Shown: positions 37,973 to 45,927 of the stretch, one piece after another
Layout: each line of letters begins with the position of its first letter
How positions within the stretch are numbered: the first letter of the stretch is position 1
Source of the DNA: Massilia sp. YIM B02443
Lineage (GTDB): Bacteria > Pseudomonadota > Gammaproteobacteria > Burkholderiales > Burkholderiaceae_D
Assembly: GCF_030411955.1 (NCBI RefSeq)
Contig: NZ_JASNRA010000028.1
Span: 12,304-65,045 of the forward strand
Direction of reading: 5' to 3'
Length of the DNA: 52,742 nucleotides
Program-made: the position numbers and the translations under genes
Notes under the pieces: model-generated
What the model was told of the DNA's origin: nothing
Databases searched by the model: none
What the model saw: the letters and a program-made list of their open reading frames with translations, nothing else

Positions 37973-38946
37973 TCTTCGCGCGGCGCCGTTTCCTTGAACT
38001 TGCCGTAGGCCATCAGCTTCTCGTGACGGGCTTCGAGCAGGTCCTTGGTCTTCATGCCCTGGAACTGGCGCAGGGTGTCGGCCAGCGCGCGCTTGAGCAG
38101 TTGCGCCATCTGGGCCGGGTCGCGGTGGGCGCCGCCCAGCGGTTCGTTGACGATCTTGTCGATCAGGCCGATTGCCTTGAGGCGGTGCGCGGTCAGGCCC
38201 AGCGCTTCGGCGGCGTCGCTCGCGCGCTCCGAGGTCTTCCACAGGATCGAGGCGCAGCCTTCCGGCGAGATCACCGAATAGGTCGCGTATTGCAGCATCA
38301 GCACGGCGTCGCCGACGGCGATCGCCAGCGCGCCGCCCGAACCGCCTTCGCCGATGATGGTGGCGATCAGCGGGACTTTCAGTTCCGCCATGACGTACAG
38401 GTTATGGCCGATCGCTTCCGACTGGCCGCGCTCTTCGGCGTCGATGCCCGGGAACGCACCCGGGGTGTCGACGAAGGTGAAGATCGGCAGGCCGAATTTT
38501 TCCGCCAGCTTCATCAGGCGCATCGCCTTGCGGTAGCCTTCCGGCTTGGGCATGCCGAAGTTGCGCATCGCGCGCTCTTTGGTGTCGCGGCCCTTCTGGT
38601 GGCCGATCACCATGCATGGCTGGCCGTTGAAACGGGCCAGGCCACCCATGATCGACTGGTCGTCGGCGAAGGTGCGGTCGCCGTGCAGTTCATGGAAATC
38701 GGTGAAGATCGCGTTCACGTAGTCCATCGTGTACGGACGCTGCGGATGGCGCGCGATCTGGGACACTTGCCACGGAGTCAGCTTGGCGTAGATGTCCTTG
38801 GTCAGTTGCTGGCTCTTCTTGGCCAGGCGGTCGATCTCTTCGGAGATGTCGACGGCGGAATCGTCCTGCACGAACCGCAGCTCTTCAATCTTGGATTCCA
38901 GTTCGGCGACCGGCTGTTCAAAATTGAGGAAAGTTGTTTTAGTCAT
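37969..38946 (-). CDS. accA: Acetyl-CoA carboxylase carboxyltransferase, alpha subunit
   Basis: A 325-residue subunit that transfers the carboxyl group from biotin to acetyl-CoA in fatty acid synthesis. The whole length matches AccA: N-terminal helix (NFEQPVAELESKIEELRF), LTPWQVSQIARHPQRPYTMDY, the crotonase-like core with TPGAFPGIDAEERGQSEAI and GEGGSGGALAIAVGD, and the C-terminal ISPEGCASILWK. A good GGAGGT ribosome binding site precedes the ATG. It lies between the glycosylase and tilS genes, an order known in other Burkholderiales. Confidence 0.97.
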   Translation of the reverse strand: MTKTTFLNFEQPVAELESKIEELRFVQDDSAVDISEEIDRLAKKSQQLTKDIYAKLTPWQVSQIARHPQRPYTMDYVNAIFTDFHELHGDRTFADDQSIMGGLARFNGQPCMVIGHQKGRDTKERAMRNFGMPKPEGYRKAMRLMKLAEKFGLPIFTFVDTPGAFPGIDAEERGQSEAIGHNLYVMAELKVPLIATIIGEGGSGGALAIAVGDAVLMLQYATYSVISPEGCASILWKTSERASDAAEALGLTAHRLKAIGLIDKIVNEPLGGAHRDPAQMAQLLKRALADTLRQFQGMKTKDLLEARHEKLMAYGKFKETAPREE

Positions 38947-39068
38947 TGTACCTCCGGGGTAATGTCGTGGCCGCGCAGGCTTGTCATTCTGTTCATGCGC
39001 GGCGGATCAGGGCGCTATTCTACCGTACCTGCCGCCTCCAGCGGGGCCGGCGCCGGCCTCGCAATGGC

Positions 39069-39761
39069 TCAGCCGGCCGCCGTCACCGGGTCCAGGCTGC
39101 GCCACAAATACCAGGTCGCCACCGTGCGCCAGGGCTCCCAGTTGGCCGAGACTTCGCGCGCATCGCTGCGCGAGACCGGCTCGCCCGAGAAATAATTCTG
39201 GCTGATGCCCTGGATCAGGCCGGGATCGTCCAGGGGCAGGACGTTCGGTCGCAGCAGATTAAATATCAAAAACATCTCGGCTGTCCAGCGGCTGATGCCG
39301 CGGATTTGCACCAGCTCGGCGATGACGGCCTCGTCATCCATTTCCGACCACAGGTCGGCATGCACGCGCTTGGCCTTGAAATGGTCGGCCAGGTCGAGGA
39401 TGTATTCGGTCTTGCGCTTGGACAGGCCGCACGACGACAGCTGCGCCGCGCCGGCCTTGATCACGCAGGATGGCGACAGCTTGGGGCAGACCGCCAGCAG
39501 CTTGCCCCAGGCCAGGTCGGCCGCCTTGGGCGTGACCTGCTGGCCGACGATCGAGCGCGCCAGCGTGGTGAACGGATCCGGCTGGCCGCGCAGGTGCAGG
39601 TCGCCGAACTGCGGGATCAGCTTGTTCATGATGCGGTCGCGCTGCATCAGCTCGAGCTTGGCCTCGGCCCAGTAGGCCGGCACCGCCGGCGCGTCGGCCG
39701 CGCCGCCGGCGACAGCGGCAGCGCCGGCGGCGCCGGACTTGTCCTTGTTCGCTGCCATCAT
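39069..39761 (-). CDS. DNA-3-methyladenine glycosylase II-like (HhH-GPD)
   Basis: A 230-residue base-excision repair enzyme of the AlkA branch of the HhH-GPD superfamily. The first 25 residues are an Ala/Gly-rich tail; the core begins at YWAEAKLEL. The helix-hairpin-helix IRGISRWTAEMF and the following catalytic Asp in LPLDDPGL match AlkA. There is no iron–sulfur cluster Cys set. Two ATG codons in tandem overlap the cysS stop (ATGATG), so either may be used and translation is coupled. Substrate: 3-methyladenine and related alkylated bases, by family. Confidence 0.88.
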   Translation of the reverse strand: MMAANKDKSGAAGAAAVAGGAADAPAVPAYWAEAKLELMQRDRIMNKLIPQFGDLHLRGQPDPFTTLARSIVGQQVTPKAADLAWGKLLAVCPKLSPSCVIKAGAAQLSSCGLSKRKTEYILDLADHFKAKRVHADLWSEMDDEAVIAELVQIRGISRWTAEMFLIFNLLRPNVLPLDDPGLIQGISQNYFSGEPVSRSDAREVSANWEPWRTVATWYLWRSLDPVTAAG

Positions 39762-41152
39762 GCGCGGCGCCAGGTCGTTCCGTCCGGCTTGTCTTCCAGG
39801 ATGATCCCGGCGGCGGTGAGTTCTTTGCGGATAGCGTCGGCCTGGGCGAAATCGCGCGCGCCCTTGGCCGCGGCGCGGCGCGCGATGGCGTCCAGGATCG
39901 CGGCTTCGTCGAGCGCGCCTTCTTGCGCCACGCCGGCTTGCAGGAATTGCTGCGCCGGGCGCTCCAGCAGGCCCAGCACGCCGGCCAGCGCCTTCAGCTG
40001 GCGCGCGCTGGCCACCGACTTGGTGCGGTTGACTTCGCTGGCCAGGTCGAACAGCGCGGCTACCGCCAGCGCGGTGTTGAAATCGTCGTCCATCGCTTCG
40101 CGGAAGCGCACGGCGTGGCCTTCGTCCCAATCGACACTTGGCTTGTCGCCGCCGAGGTCGATATCGCTCAGCGCCGTATACAGGCGCGTCAACGCCCCCT
40201 TGGCGTCGTCGATGTGCACGTCCGAATAGTTCAGCGGGCTGCGGTAATGGGCGCGCAGGATGAAGAAGCGCACCACCTCGGCGTCGTACTTCTTGAGCAC
40301 GTCGCGGATAGTGAAGAAGTTGCCCAGCGATTTGGACATCTTTTCGTTATCGACGCGCACGAAACCGTTGTGGATCCAGTAGTTGACCATCGGTGCGCCG
40401 AACGCGCCTTCCGATTGCGCGATCTCGTTCTCGTGGTGCGGGAACTGCAGGTCGGCGCCGCCGCCGTGGATGTCGAAATGCTCGCCCAGCGTCGCACACG
40501 ACATCGCCGAGCACTCGATGTGCCAGCCCGGACGGCCCTGGCCCCATTGCGAATCCCACTTGGCTTCGCTTGGCTCGGATTCCTTGGCCGCTTTCCACAG
40601 CACGAAGTCGAGCGGATCGCGCTTGCCCGTGTTGACGTCGACACGCTCGCCGGCGCGCAGGTCGTCCAGCGACTTGCCGGACAGCTTGCCGTAGCCCTCG
40701 AAGCCGCGCACGGCGTAATTGACGTCGCCGTCGTCGCTCTTATAGGCCAGGCCCTTCTGCTCGAGCTTCCTGATGATGTCCAGCATCTGCGGCACGTATT
40801 CGGTGGCGCGTGGCACCACGGTCGGCGCCAGGATGCCGAGCGCGGCCGTGTCTTCGTCCATGTATTTCTCGAAGCGCGAAGTCAGCGAACCGATGGTCTC
40901 GCCGTTTTCCACCGCGCGGCGGATGATCTTGTCGTCGATGTCGGTGATGTTGCGCACGTACTCGACTTCGTAGCCGGATGCCATCAGCCAGCGGTACACG
41001 ACATCGAAAGCCATCATCATTCGCGCGTGGCCGATATGGCAGTAATCGTAGATGGTCATGCCGCATACGTACATGCCGACCTTGCCGGCGACCTTCGGGA
41101 CGAATACCTGCTTGTCACGCGCGAGCGTGTTGTAAATCTTTAGTTGGCTCAT
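39758..41152 (-). CDS. cysS: Cysteinyl-tRNA synthetase
   Basis: A 464-residue class I synthetase charging tRNA-Cys. HIGH is seen in CHIGHARMM, KMSKS in EKMSKSLGNF, and the zinc ligands in YVCGMT (near residue 30), ECSAM and PHHENE. The DALR-type helical domain follows the catalytic core and the C-terminal tRNA-binding part is intact. The ATG at 41150–41152 starts MSQLKIYNTLARDK, the normal family start; the open frame further upstream has no similarity. It heads the minus-strand run to tRNA-Ser and is divergent from ppiA. Confidence 0.97.
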   Translation of the reverse strand: MSQLKIYNTLARDKQVFVPKVAGKVGMYVCGMTIYDYCHIGHARMMMAFDVVYRWLMASGYEVEYVRNITDIDDKIIRRAVENGETIGSLTSRFEKYMDEDTAALGILAPTVVPRATEYVPQMLDIIRKLEQKGLAYKSDDGDVNYAVRGFEGYGKLSGKSLDDLRAGERVDVNTGKRDPLDFVLWKAAKESEPSEAKWDSQWGQGRPGWHIECSAMSCATLGEHFDIHGGGADLQFPHHENEIAQSEGAFGAPMVNYWIHNGFVRVDNEKMSKSLGNFFTIRDVLKKYDAEVVRFFILRAHYRSPLNYSDVHIDDAKGALTRLYTALSDIDLGGDKPSVDWDEGHAVRFREAMDDDFNTALAVAALFDLASEVNRTKSVASARQLKALAGVLGLLERPAQQFLQAGVAQEGALDEAAILDAIARRAAAKGARDFAQADAIRKELTAAGIILEDKPDGTTWRRA

Positions 41153-41460
41153 TGGATACCGCTTTGAATTCCGAGTGTTGATTGCTTCGGGAGGAAGACG
41201 AACCGCAATAGCCATCCGGGCGCTGCAATCGATAGCTCGATGGCGCGCCGGACAGCGTGATCGGCACAGGGGTTCGCCGTGGTCCTCGTTGTTGTTCTTA
41301 TTTGATAGAATGGGGCGCTCTGCTGCGAACGCCCCGTCGTCGCAGTATAGCATTGATAAAAACCCGGCTGGCCGCCTACGGTCCAGCTTTATTTTTCCGG
41401 ACAACCCTTGACAGCGCCCGGCCACCGCTCCAGCGCCAGCCCTACCTGAGGATCGCCTTC
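41153..41460. other. Divergent intergenic region cysS–ppiA
   Basis: 308 bp with no gene I can support. On the plus strand a T-rich stretch with TAGAAT near 41312 (TTTGATAGAATGG) may be the −10 of the ppiA operon, but no clear −35 fits. The cysS side shows only a weak ribosome binding site. No repeat or riboswitch-like structure is evident. Confidence 0.4.
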
Positions 41461-42090
41461 ATGTCATCGTTCACGCCAGTTCGCCGTTCCCTGCTCGCCG
41501 CCATTGCCGCCGGCGCCCTGCTGCTGCCTGGCGCCGCCTTCGCTTATCAAGACGCGCCGGCCGCACCAGCAACACCGATGCCGCAAGTCTCGATCAAGAC
41601 CACGATGGGCGAGATCGTCGTCGAGCTCGACAAGGAAGCGGCGCCGAAGAACGTGGCCAACTTCCTGGCCTACGTGAAGTCGGGCTTTTACAAGGGCACC
41701 ATCTTCCACCGTGTGATCGACGGCTTCATGATCCAGGCCGGCGGCATGAACGCCAAGTTCGAGGGCCGCAAGACCCGTCCCGCGGTCAAGAACGAATCGA
41801 ACAACGGCCTGTCGAACCTGCCGTACACGATCGCCATGGCGCGCGAGGACAACCCGGACAGCGCTACCTCGCAATTCTTCATCAACGTGGCCGACAATTC
41901 CGGCATCGATTATCCGCACGTGGGCGGCTCCGGCTACACCGTGTTCGGGCGCGTGGTGAAAGGCCAGGAAACCGTCGACAAGATCAAGGGCGTGGTGGTG
42001 GACGACGTGCGCAATATGCAGAACGTGCCGGTGGTGCCGATCACGATTACATCGACCACCCTCCTCAAGGGCGACAAGCTTGTAAAATAG
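41461..42090 (+). CDS. ppiA: Periplasmic peptidyl-prolyl isomerase (cyclophilin type)
   Basis: A 209-residue cyclophilin with a Sec signal peptide (SLLAAIAAGALLLPGAAFA). The catalytic core has FHRVIDGFMIQAGG, the SQFFINV segment and YTVFGRVVKGQETVDKI. The Ala/Pro linker after the signal is short. It should catalyse proline isomerisation during protein folding in the periplasm. It is followed by the cytoplasmic paralogue ppiB 80 bp on; the pair looks like an old duplication. Confidence 0.93.
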   Translation: MSSFTPVRRSLLAAIAAGALLLPGAAFAYQDAPAAPATPMPQVSIKTTMGEIVVELDKEAAPKNVANFLAYVKSGFYKGTIFHRVIDGFMIQAGGMNAKFEGRKTRPAVKNESNNGLSNLPYTIAMAREDNPDSATSQFFINVADNSGIDYPHVGGSGYTVFGRVVKGQETVDKIKGVVVDDVRNMQNVPVVPITITSTTLLKGDKLVK

Positions 42091-42170
42091 CGAGTCTGCA
42101 ACTCGCGCAAGCGCCGCTTCCGGCGGCGACTGCGCGCCGATCCGAACAACAACTCACCGACAGGAACATC

Positions 42171-42662
42171 ATGACGAACGTACTGATCACCACCAACCAG
42201 GGCAACATCACCGTCGAGCTGGACGATGCCAAAGCGCCGAAGACCGTCGCCAACTTCCTGGAATACGTGAACAAGGGCCACTTCAGCAACACCATCTTCC
42301 ACCGCGTGATCAAGGACTTCATGATCCAGGGCGGCGGTTTCGAGCCGGGCATGAAGCAAAAGCCGACCGACGCGACCGTCGAGAACGAAGCCAAGAACGG
42401 CCTGAAGAACGACAAGTACACCATCGCCATGGCCCGTACCTCGGCGCCGCACTCGGCATCGGCCCAGTTCTTCATCAACACCAAGAACAACGCCTTCCTC
42501 GACTATCCGGGCCAGGACGGCTGGGGCTACGCCGTGTTCGGCAAAGTCACCGCCGGCCAGGACGTCGTCGACGCGCTGAACGGCGTCAAGACCAGCCGCA
42601 GCGGCATGCACTCGGACGTGCCGGTCGAAGACGTGATCATCGAGAAGATCGAAGTCATCTGA
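42171..42662 (+). CDS. ppiB: Cytoplasmic peptidyl-prolyl isomerase (cyclophilin type)
   Basis: A 163-residue cyclophilin without signal peptide. FHRVIKDFMIQGGG holds the catalytic Arg, with SAQFFINTKNN and YAVFGKVTAGQDVVDAL following. Length and sequence match PpiB. An ACAGGAACA ribosome binding site precedes the ATG. It sits between ppiA and lpxH in the common betaproteobacterial order. Confidence 0.95.
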   Translation: MTNVLITTNQGNITVELDDAKAPKTVANFLEYVNKGHFSNTIFHRVIKDFMIQGGGFEPGMKQKPTDATVENEAKNGLKNDKYTIAMARTSAPHSASAQFFINTKNNAFLDYPGQDGWGYAVFGKVTAGQDVVDALNGVKTSRSGMHSDVPVEDVIIEKIEVI

Positions 42663-42693
42663 TGAGCGGCGCGCACCAGCACCTGTCTGTCCG

Positions 42694-43446
42694 ATGACGC
42701 TGTCTGCGCGCCCGTTCGCGCTGTTCATTTCTGATCTGCACCTGCAGGTCTCGCACCCGCGTACGGTGGAAGCGTTCCTGCGCTTTCTCGCCGAGCGCGC
42801 AGCGCATGCCGAGCGGCTGTATCTGCTCGGCGACATCTTCGAATACTGGGCCGGCGACGATGACATCGCCGATCCGTTCAATGCCGGCATCGTCGCCGCG
42901 CTGCGTGCGCTGTCCGACGCCGGCACCGCCGTCTACTGGCTGGCCGGCAACCGCGACTTCCTGGTCGGCCCGGCCTTTGCCGAAGCTGCCGGCCTCACGC
43001 TACTGCAAGAACCCACGCTGATCGAGAGCGGCGGGCGCCGCATCGCCCTGGTGCACGGCGACGCCCAGTGCACGCACGACCTCAAGTACATGGCCTTCCG
43101 CGCCCAGGTGCGCGAGCCAGGCTGGCAGGCGCAGTTCCTCGGCATGCCGCTGGCGCAGCGCAAGGCGATCATCGCCGGCCTGCGCGAAGGCAGCCGCGAG
43201 GCGCAGTCGGGCCAGGACTACCAGATCATGGACGTCACGCCCGACGCGGTGGACGCAGTGTTCGCCGCGCTCGATGCCACCGTCATCATCCACGGCCACA
43301 CCCACCGTCCCGCCGTGCACGAGCATGACGGCCGGCTGCGCTACGTGCTGCCGGACTGGGAGCTCGATGAAGCGCCGCTGCGCGGCGGCTGGATCGCGCT
43401 GCACCGCGACGGCAGCATCGTTCGTCACGATATCAACGTCGCGTAG
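42694..43446 (+). CDS. lpxH: UDP-2,3-diacylglucosamine diphosphatase
   Basis: A 250-residue metallophosphoesterase that makes lipid X in lipid A synthesis, at the inner membrane surface. The metal-binding motifs are complete: SDLHL (DxH), GDIFEYWAGDD, GNRDF, HGDAQC and HGHTHRP. The start is 31 bp after ppiB. The stop codon (43444–43446) lies inside the left arm of the REP-like inverted repeat that follows. Confidence 0.95.
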   Translation: MTLSARPFALFISDLHLQVSHPRTVEAFLRFLAERAAHAERLYLLGDIFEYWAGDDDIADPFNAGIVAALRALSDAGTAVYWLAGNRDFLVGPAFAEAAGLTLLQEPTLIESGGRRIALVHGDAQCTHDLKYMAFRAQVREPGWQAQFLGMPLAQRKAIIAGLREGSREAQSGQDYQIMDVTPDAVDAVFAALDATVIIHGHTHRPAVHEHDGRLRYVLPDWELDEAPLRGGWIALHRDGSIVRHDINVA

Positions 43447-43551
43447 GGTTGGCGGCTCCGCCGCCGACGCGTCCAACCTGCGTCCGCATCCCTGCACTGC
43501 CCGCTTCATCGTGAGCTGAACGCGTCGGCAGCATAGCTGCCAACCCTACGC
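43441..43551. repeat. REP/BIME-like inverted repeat after lpxH
   Basis: Two 32-bp arms (43441–43472 and 43520–43551) are inverted copies with only four differences, around a 47-bp centre. Each arm is itself a hairpin: GGCGGC-TCC-GCCGCC on the left and GGCAGC-ATA-GCTGCC on the right. One of the four differences pairs with another (G–C replaced by A–T), keeping the stem. The outer 13 bases GCGTAGGGTTGGC are identical in both arms. This is the layout of a REP doublet or small MITE; it may also act as a terminator or mRNA stabiliser for lpxH. Copies elsewhere cannot be checked here. Confidence 0.75.
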
Positions 43552-43577
43552 ACCCTGAGTAATCGCACGTCTGTATG

Positions 43578-43605
43578 TTTACATCTGCGCTCATGGTGTT
43601 ATAGT
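43578..43605 (+). promoter_or_regulatory. Sigma-70 promoter of the GntR/ABC operon
   Basis: TTTACA (43578–43583), a 16-bp spacer and TATAGT (43600–43605), each hexamer 5 of 6 to consensus. The −10 is embedded in the palindromic operator, so a bound regulator would block it. Start expected near 43612. Confidence 0.7.
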
Positions 43606-43618
43606 TCACTACAACACC
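43595..43618. promoter_or_regulatory. Palindromic operator, probably bound by the YtrA-type GntR regulator
   Basis: GGTGTTATAGT and ACTACAACACC are inverted arms of 11 bp with one mismatch, separated by TC. The GTGTNNTAG…CTANNACAC-like symmetry suits YtrA-subfamily GntR proteins. It overlaps the −10 box and the expected start of transcription. Confidence 0.72.
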
Positions 43619-43646
43619 ACTTCAACACATCACCAAGGAGGCAGGC

Positions 43647-43706
43647 ATGCGCACCCCATCCCGAATCAGCAAGGAGGTCAACCATGAGCGTCGGCTGGAA
43701 CGATAA
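43647..43706 (+). CDS. Candidate 19-residue leader ORF overlapping the GntR gene
   Basis: An ATG at 43647 follows a perfect AAGGAGG (43635–43641) at five bases and opens MRTPSRISKEVNHERRLER, ending at TAA 43704–43706. It overlaps the first 23 bases of the GntR gene in another frame and contains that gene's own AAGGAGG. Two such strong sites in a row suggest coupling or a regulatory leader. The peptide has no family; it may have no function of its own. Confidence 0.45.
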   Translation: MRTPSRISKEVNHERRLER

Positions 43707-44052
43707 CACCCCGATCTACCGCCAGCTCAAGGAGCGGGTGGTCAGCATGATGCTCGACGGCGCGCTGAAGCCCGGCGACGCCCTGCCCTCGGTGCGCCAG
43801 ATCGCCGCCGAGTATCAACTCAATCCGATCACCGTGTCCAAGGCGTACCAGGAACTGGTGGACGACAACCTGGTGGAAAAACGAAGGGGAATTGGCATGT
43901 ATGTCACCGAAGGCGCCAACGAAAAACTGCTGGCCAGCGAGCGCGAACGTTTCGTCCGCGACGAGTGGCCGGCGATGATGGAACGCATCCGCCGCCTGGG
44001 GCTCGACGTCGAGCAGCTCCTGAAGGCCGGCGAGCACGGAGGCCGGCAATGA
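43684..44052 (+). CDS. GntR-family regulator, YtrA type
   Basis: A 122-residue regulator. The winged helix-turn-helix (IYRQLKERVVSMMLDG, LPSVRQIAAEYQLNPITVSKAYQELVDDNLVEKRRG) takes up residues 10–75; the rest is a short helical dimerisation tail instead of an effector domain, as in YtrA. Such regulators repress ABC-transporter operons of which they are the first gene and often respond to cell-envelope agents. AAGGAGG lies seven bases before the ATG. The stop overlaps the ABC ATPase start (ATGA). Confidence 0.92.
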   Translation: MSVGWNDNTPIYRQLKERVVSMMLDGALKPGDALPSVRQIAAEYQLNPITVSKAYQELVDDNLVEKRRGIGMYVTEGANEKLLASERERFVRDEWPAMMERIRRLGLDVEQLLKAGEHGGRQ

Positions 44053-44921
44053 GCGCCGTCCTGTCCGCACGCGGCCTGACCAAGCGCTACGGCAAGCGGG
44101 TAGCGGTCGACGGCATCGACTTCGAGATCCCGGCCGGGCGCATCGTCGGCCTGATCGGCCCCAATGGTTCGGGCAAGACCACCACGCTGAAGGCGGCGCT
44201 GGGCCTGATCCCGTTCGAGGGCGAGCTGTCGGTGCTGGGCTACGACCCGCGCACCCAGCGCGATGCGCTGATGCAGGAAGTCTGCTTCATCGCCGACGTC
44301 GCCATCCTGCCGCGCTGGCTGCGCGTCAAGGATGCGATCGACTTCGTGGCCGGCGTGCATCCGCGGTTCGACCGCAGCAAGGCCGAACGCTACATCGCGA
44401 ATACCAAGCTGCAGCCGACCATGAAGGTCAAGCAAATGTCCAAGGGCATGATCGTGCAGCTGCACCTGGCGCTGGTGATGGCGATCGACGCCAGGCTGCT
44501 GGTGCTGGACGAGCCCACGCTCGGCCTCGACATCATCTATCGCAAGACCTTCTACCAGAACCTGCTCGAGGACTATTTTGACGAGGGCAAGACCATCGTC
44601 ATCACCACCCACCAGGTGGAAGAAGTCGAGCACATCCTGACCGACCTGCTGTTCATCCGCGACGGCAAGATCGCGCTCTCGGCCACGATGGACGAGATCG
44701 GCGAGCGCTATGTCGAGGTGATGGTCAACAACGACAAGGTGGCGGCGGCGAATGCGCTGCAGCCGATCGACCAGCGCACCGTGTTCGGCAAGTCGGTGAT
44801 GCTGTTCGACGCCATGCGCGCCGGCGGTCTGTCGCGGGATCAATTGACGGCGCTCGGCGACGTCCGCAACCCGAGTGTGGCCGATTTGTTCGTCGCCACC
44901 ATGAAAGGAACCTACGCATGA
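44049..44921 (+). CDS. ABC transporter ATP-binding protein (exporter type)
   Basis: A 290-residue ATPase. Walker A is GPNGSGKTTT, Walker B LLVLDEPTLGLD, and the H-loop ITTHQVEEVEH. The signature between them is MSKGMIVQLHLA instead of LSGGQ, a variant seen in YtrB/bacitracin-type ATPases. The C-terminal 80 residues form a regulatory extension (RDGKIALSATMDEIGERYVEVMV). Start and stop overlap both neighbours by four bases, so GntR, ATPase and permease are made as one coupled unit. Substrate unknown. Confidence 0.92.
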   Translation: MSAVLSARGLTKRYGKRVAVDGIDFEIPAGRIVGLIGPNGSGKTTTLKAALGLIPFEGELSVLGYDPRTQRDALMQEVCFIADVAILPRWLRVKDAIDFVAGVHPRFDRSKAERYIANTKLQPTMKVKQMSKGMIVQLHLALVMAIDARLLVLDEPTLGLDIIYRKTFYQNLLEDYFDEGKTIVITTHQVEEVEHILTDLLFIRDGKIALSATMDEIGERYVEVMVNNDKVAAANALQPIDQRTVFGKSVMLFDAMRAGGLSRDQLTALGDVRNPSVADLFVATMKGTYA

Positions 44922-45922
44922 GCACGCCTATGACGACGCGTCTGCATTCGCCGATGAATACCATTCAATGGCTGGTCCGGCGCGAGCTGTGGGAGCACAA
45001 GGGAGCATTGATCTGGGCGCCGCTGCTAGTGGCCGCGATCCTGGTGCTGCTGTTCGGCGGCGGCGGCCTGTACGCCAGCCTTACGACCGGCAACTTCCAG
45101 TTCCAGGTGGGCGAGCATCAGGTGGTGGCGATCCACGGCATCCCGCCGGCGCTGCGCGCCCAACTGGCCAGCGTCGCCGCATCGAGCTACCTGGCGCTGT
45201 CGGCGCCGCTGTTCCTGGTGCTGCCGGTGGTGGCGTTCTTCTACTGTCTGGCGGCGCTGCACGACGACCGGCGCGACCGCAGCATCCTGTTCTGGAAGTC
45301 GCTGCCGCTGTCGGACCGCGACACCGTGCTGTCCAAGGTCGTGGTCGCGCTGCTGGTAGCGCCGCTGGTGGTGATCGGGGTCGGGATCGTCGCCTCGCTG
45401 GTCCTGCTGGTGCTGGGCTTGACAGCCGCGGCCGCCAACAACATCAACCTGTTCGTGCCGGTGCTGTCCGACTACCGCCTGTACCTGTCGCCGCTGTACC
45501 TGCTCGCCTTTTTGCCGCTGTACATCCTGTGGGCGCTGCCGACAGTCGGCTGGCTGCTGCTGGTGTCGAGCTGGGCCCGCTCCAAGGTATTCCTGTGGGC
45601 GGTCGGCCTGCCGCTGGTGGCGCTGGCGGTGCTGTCCTGGTTCGATTTCGTGGTCGGACGCGTCTCGGGCATCTCGCTGCACGCCAAGTGGTTCGGCGAA
45701 GAAGTGGTAGCGCGTTTCCTGGGCGGGCTGATGCCGGGGATCTGGTTCGGCGAACTCGAGACCGAGACCATGCGCCAGATGCAGGGCGGGCTGGATGCCG
45801 GCATGCTGTTGCGCCTGTCCTACTCGACGCTGGCCTCGCCCGCGGTCTGGGTCGCTGCCATCGCCGGTTGCGCCATGATCGCCGGCGCCATGCGCCTGCG
45901 CCGCTGGCGCGACGAGGGCTGA
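44918..45922 (+). CDS. ABC transporter permease (ABC-2 type)
   Basis: A 334-residue membrane protein with about six helices: near 35–55, 95–125, 150–180, 190–220, 225–245 and 305–325. The N-terminus (MNTIQWLVRRELWEHKGALIWAPLLVA) is typical of ABC-2 permeases; a large extracytoplasmic loop lies at 55–90. Residues DRRDRSILFWKSLPLSDRDTVLSK form the coupling helix that contacts the ATPase. A second Met at residue 13 (MNTIQW) may be the true start, but the ATGA overlap with the ATPase gene favours 44918. It is part of the GntR-controlled exporter; substrate unknown. Confidence 0.88.
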   Translation: MSTPMTTRLHSPMNTIQWLVRRELWEHKGALIWAPLLVAAILVLLFGGGGLYASLTTGNFQFQVGEHQVVAIHGIPPALRAQLASVAASSYLALSAPLFLVLPVVAFFYCLAALHDDRRDRSILFWKSLPLSDRDTVLSKVVVALLVAPLVVIGVGIVASLVLLVLGLTAAAANNINLFVPVLSDYRLYLSPLYLLAFLPLYILWALPTVGWLLLVSSWARSKVFLWAVGLPLVALAVLSWFDFVVGRVSGISLHAKWFGEEVVARFLGGLMPGIWFGELETETMRQMQGGLDAGMLLRLSYSTLASPAVWVAAIAGCAMIAGAMRLRRWRDEG

Positions 45923-45927
45923 TCGCC

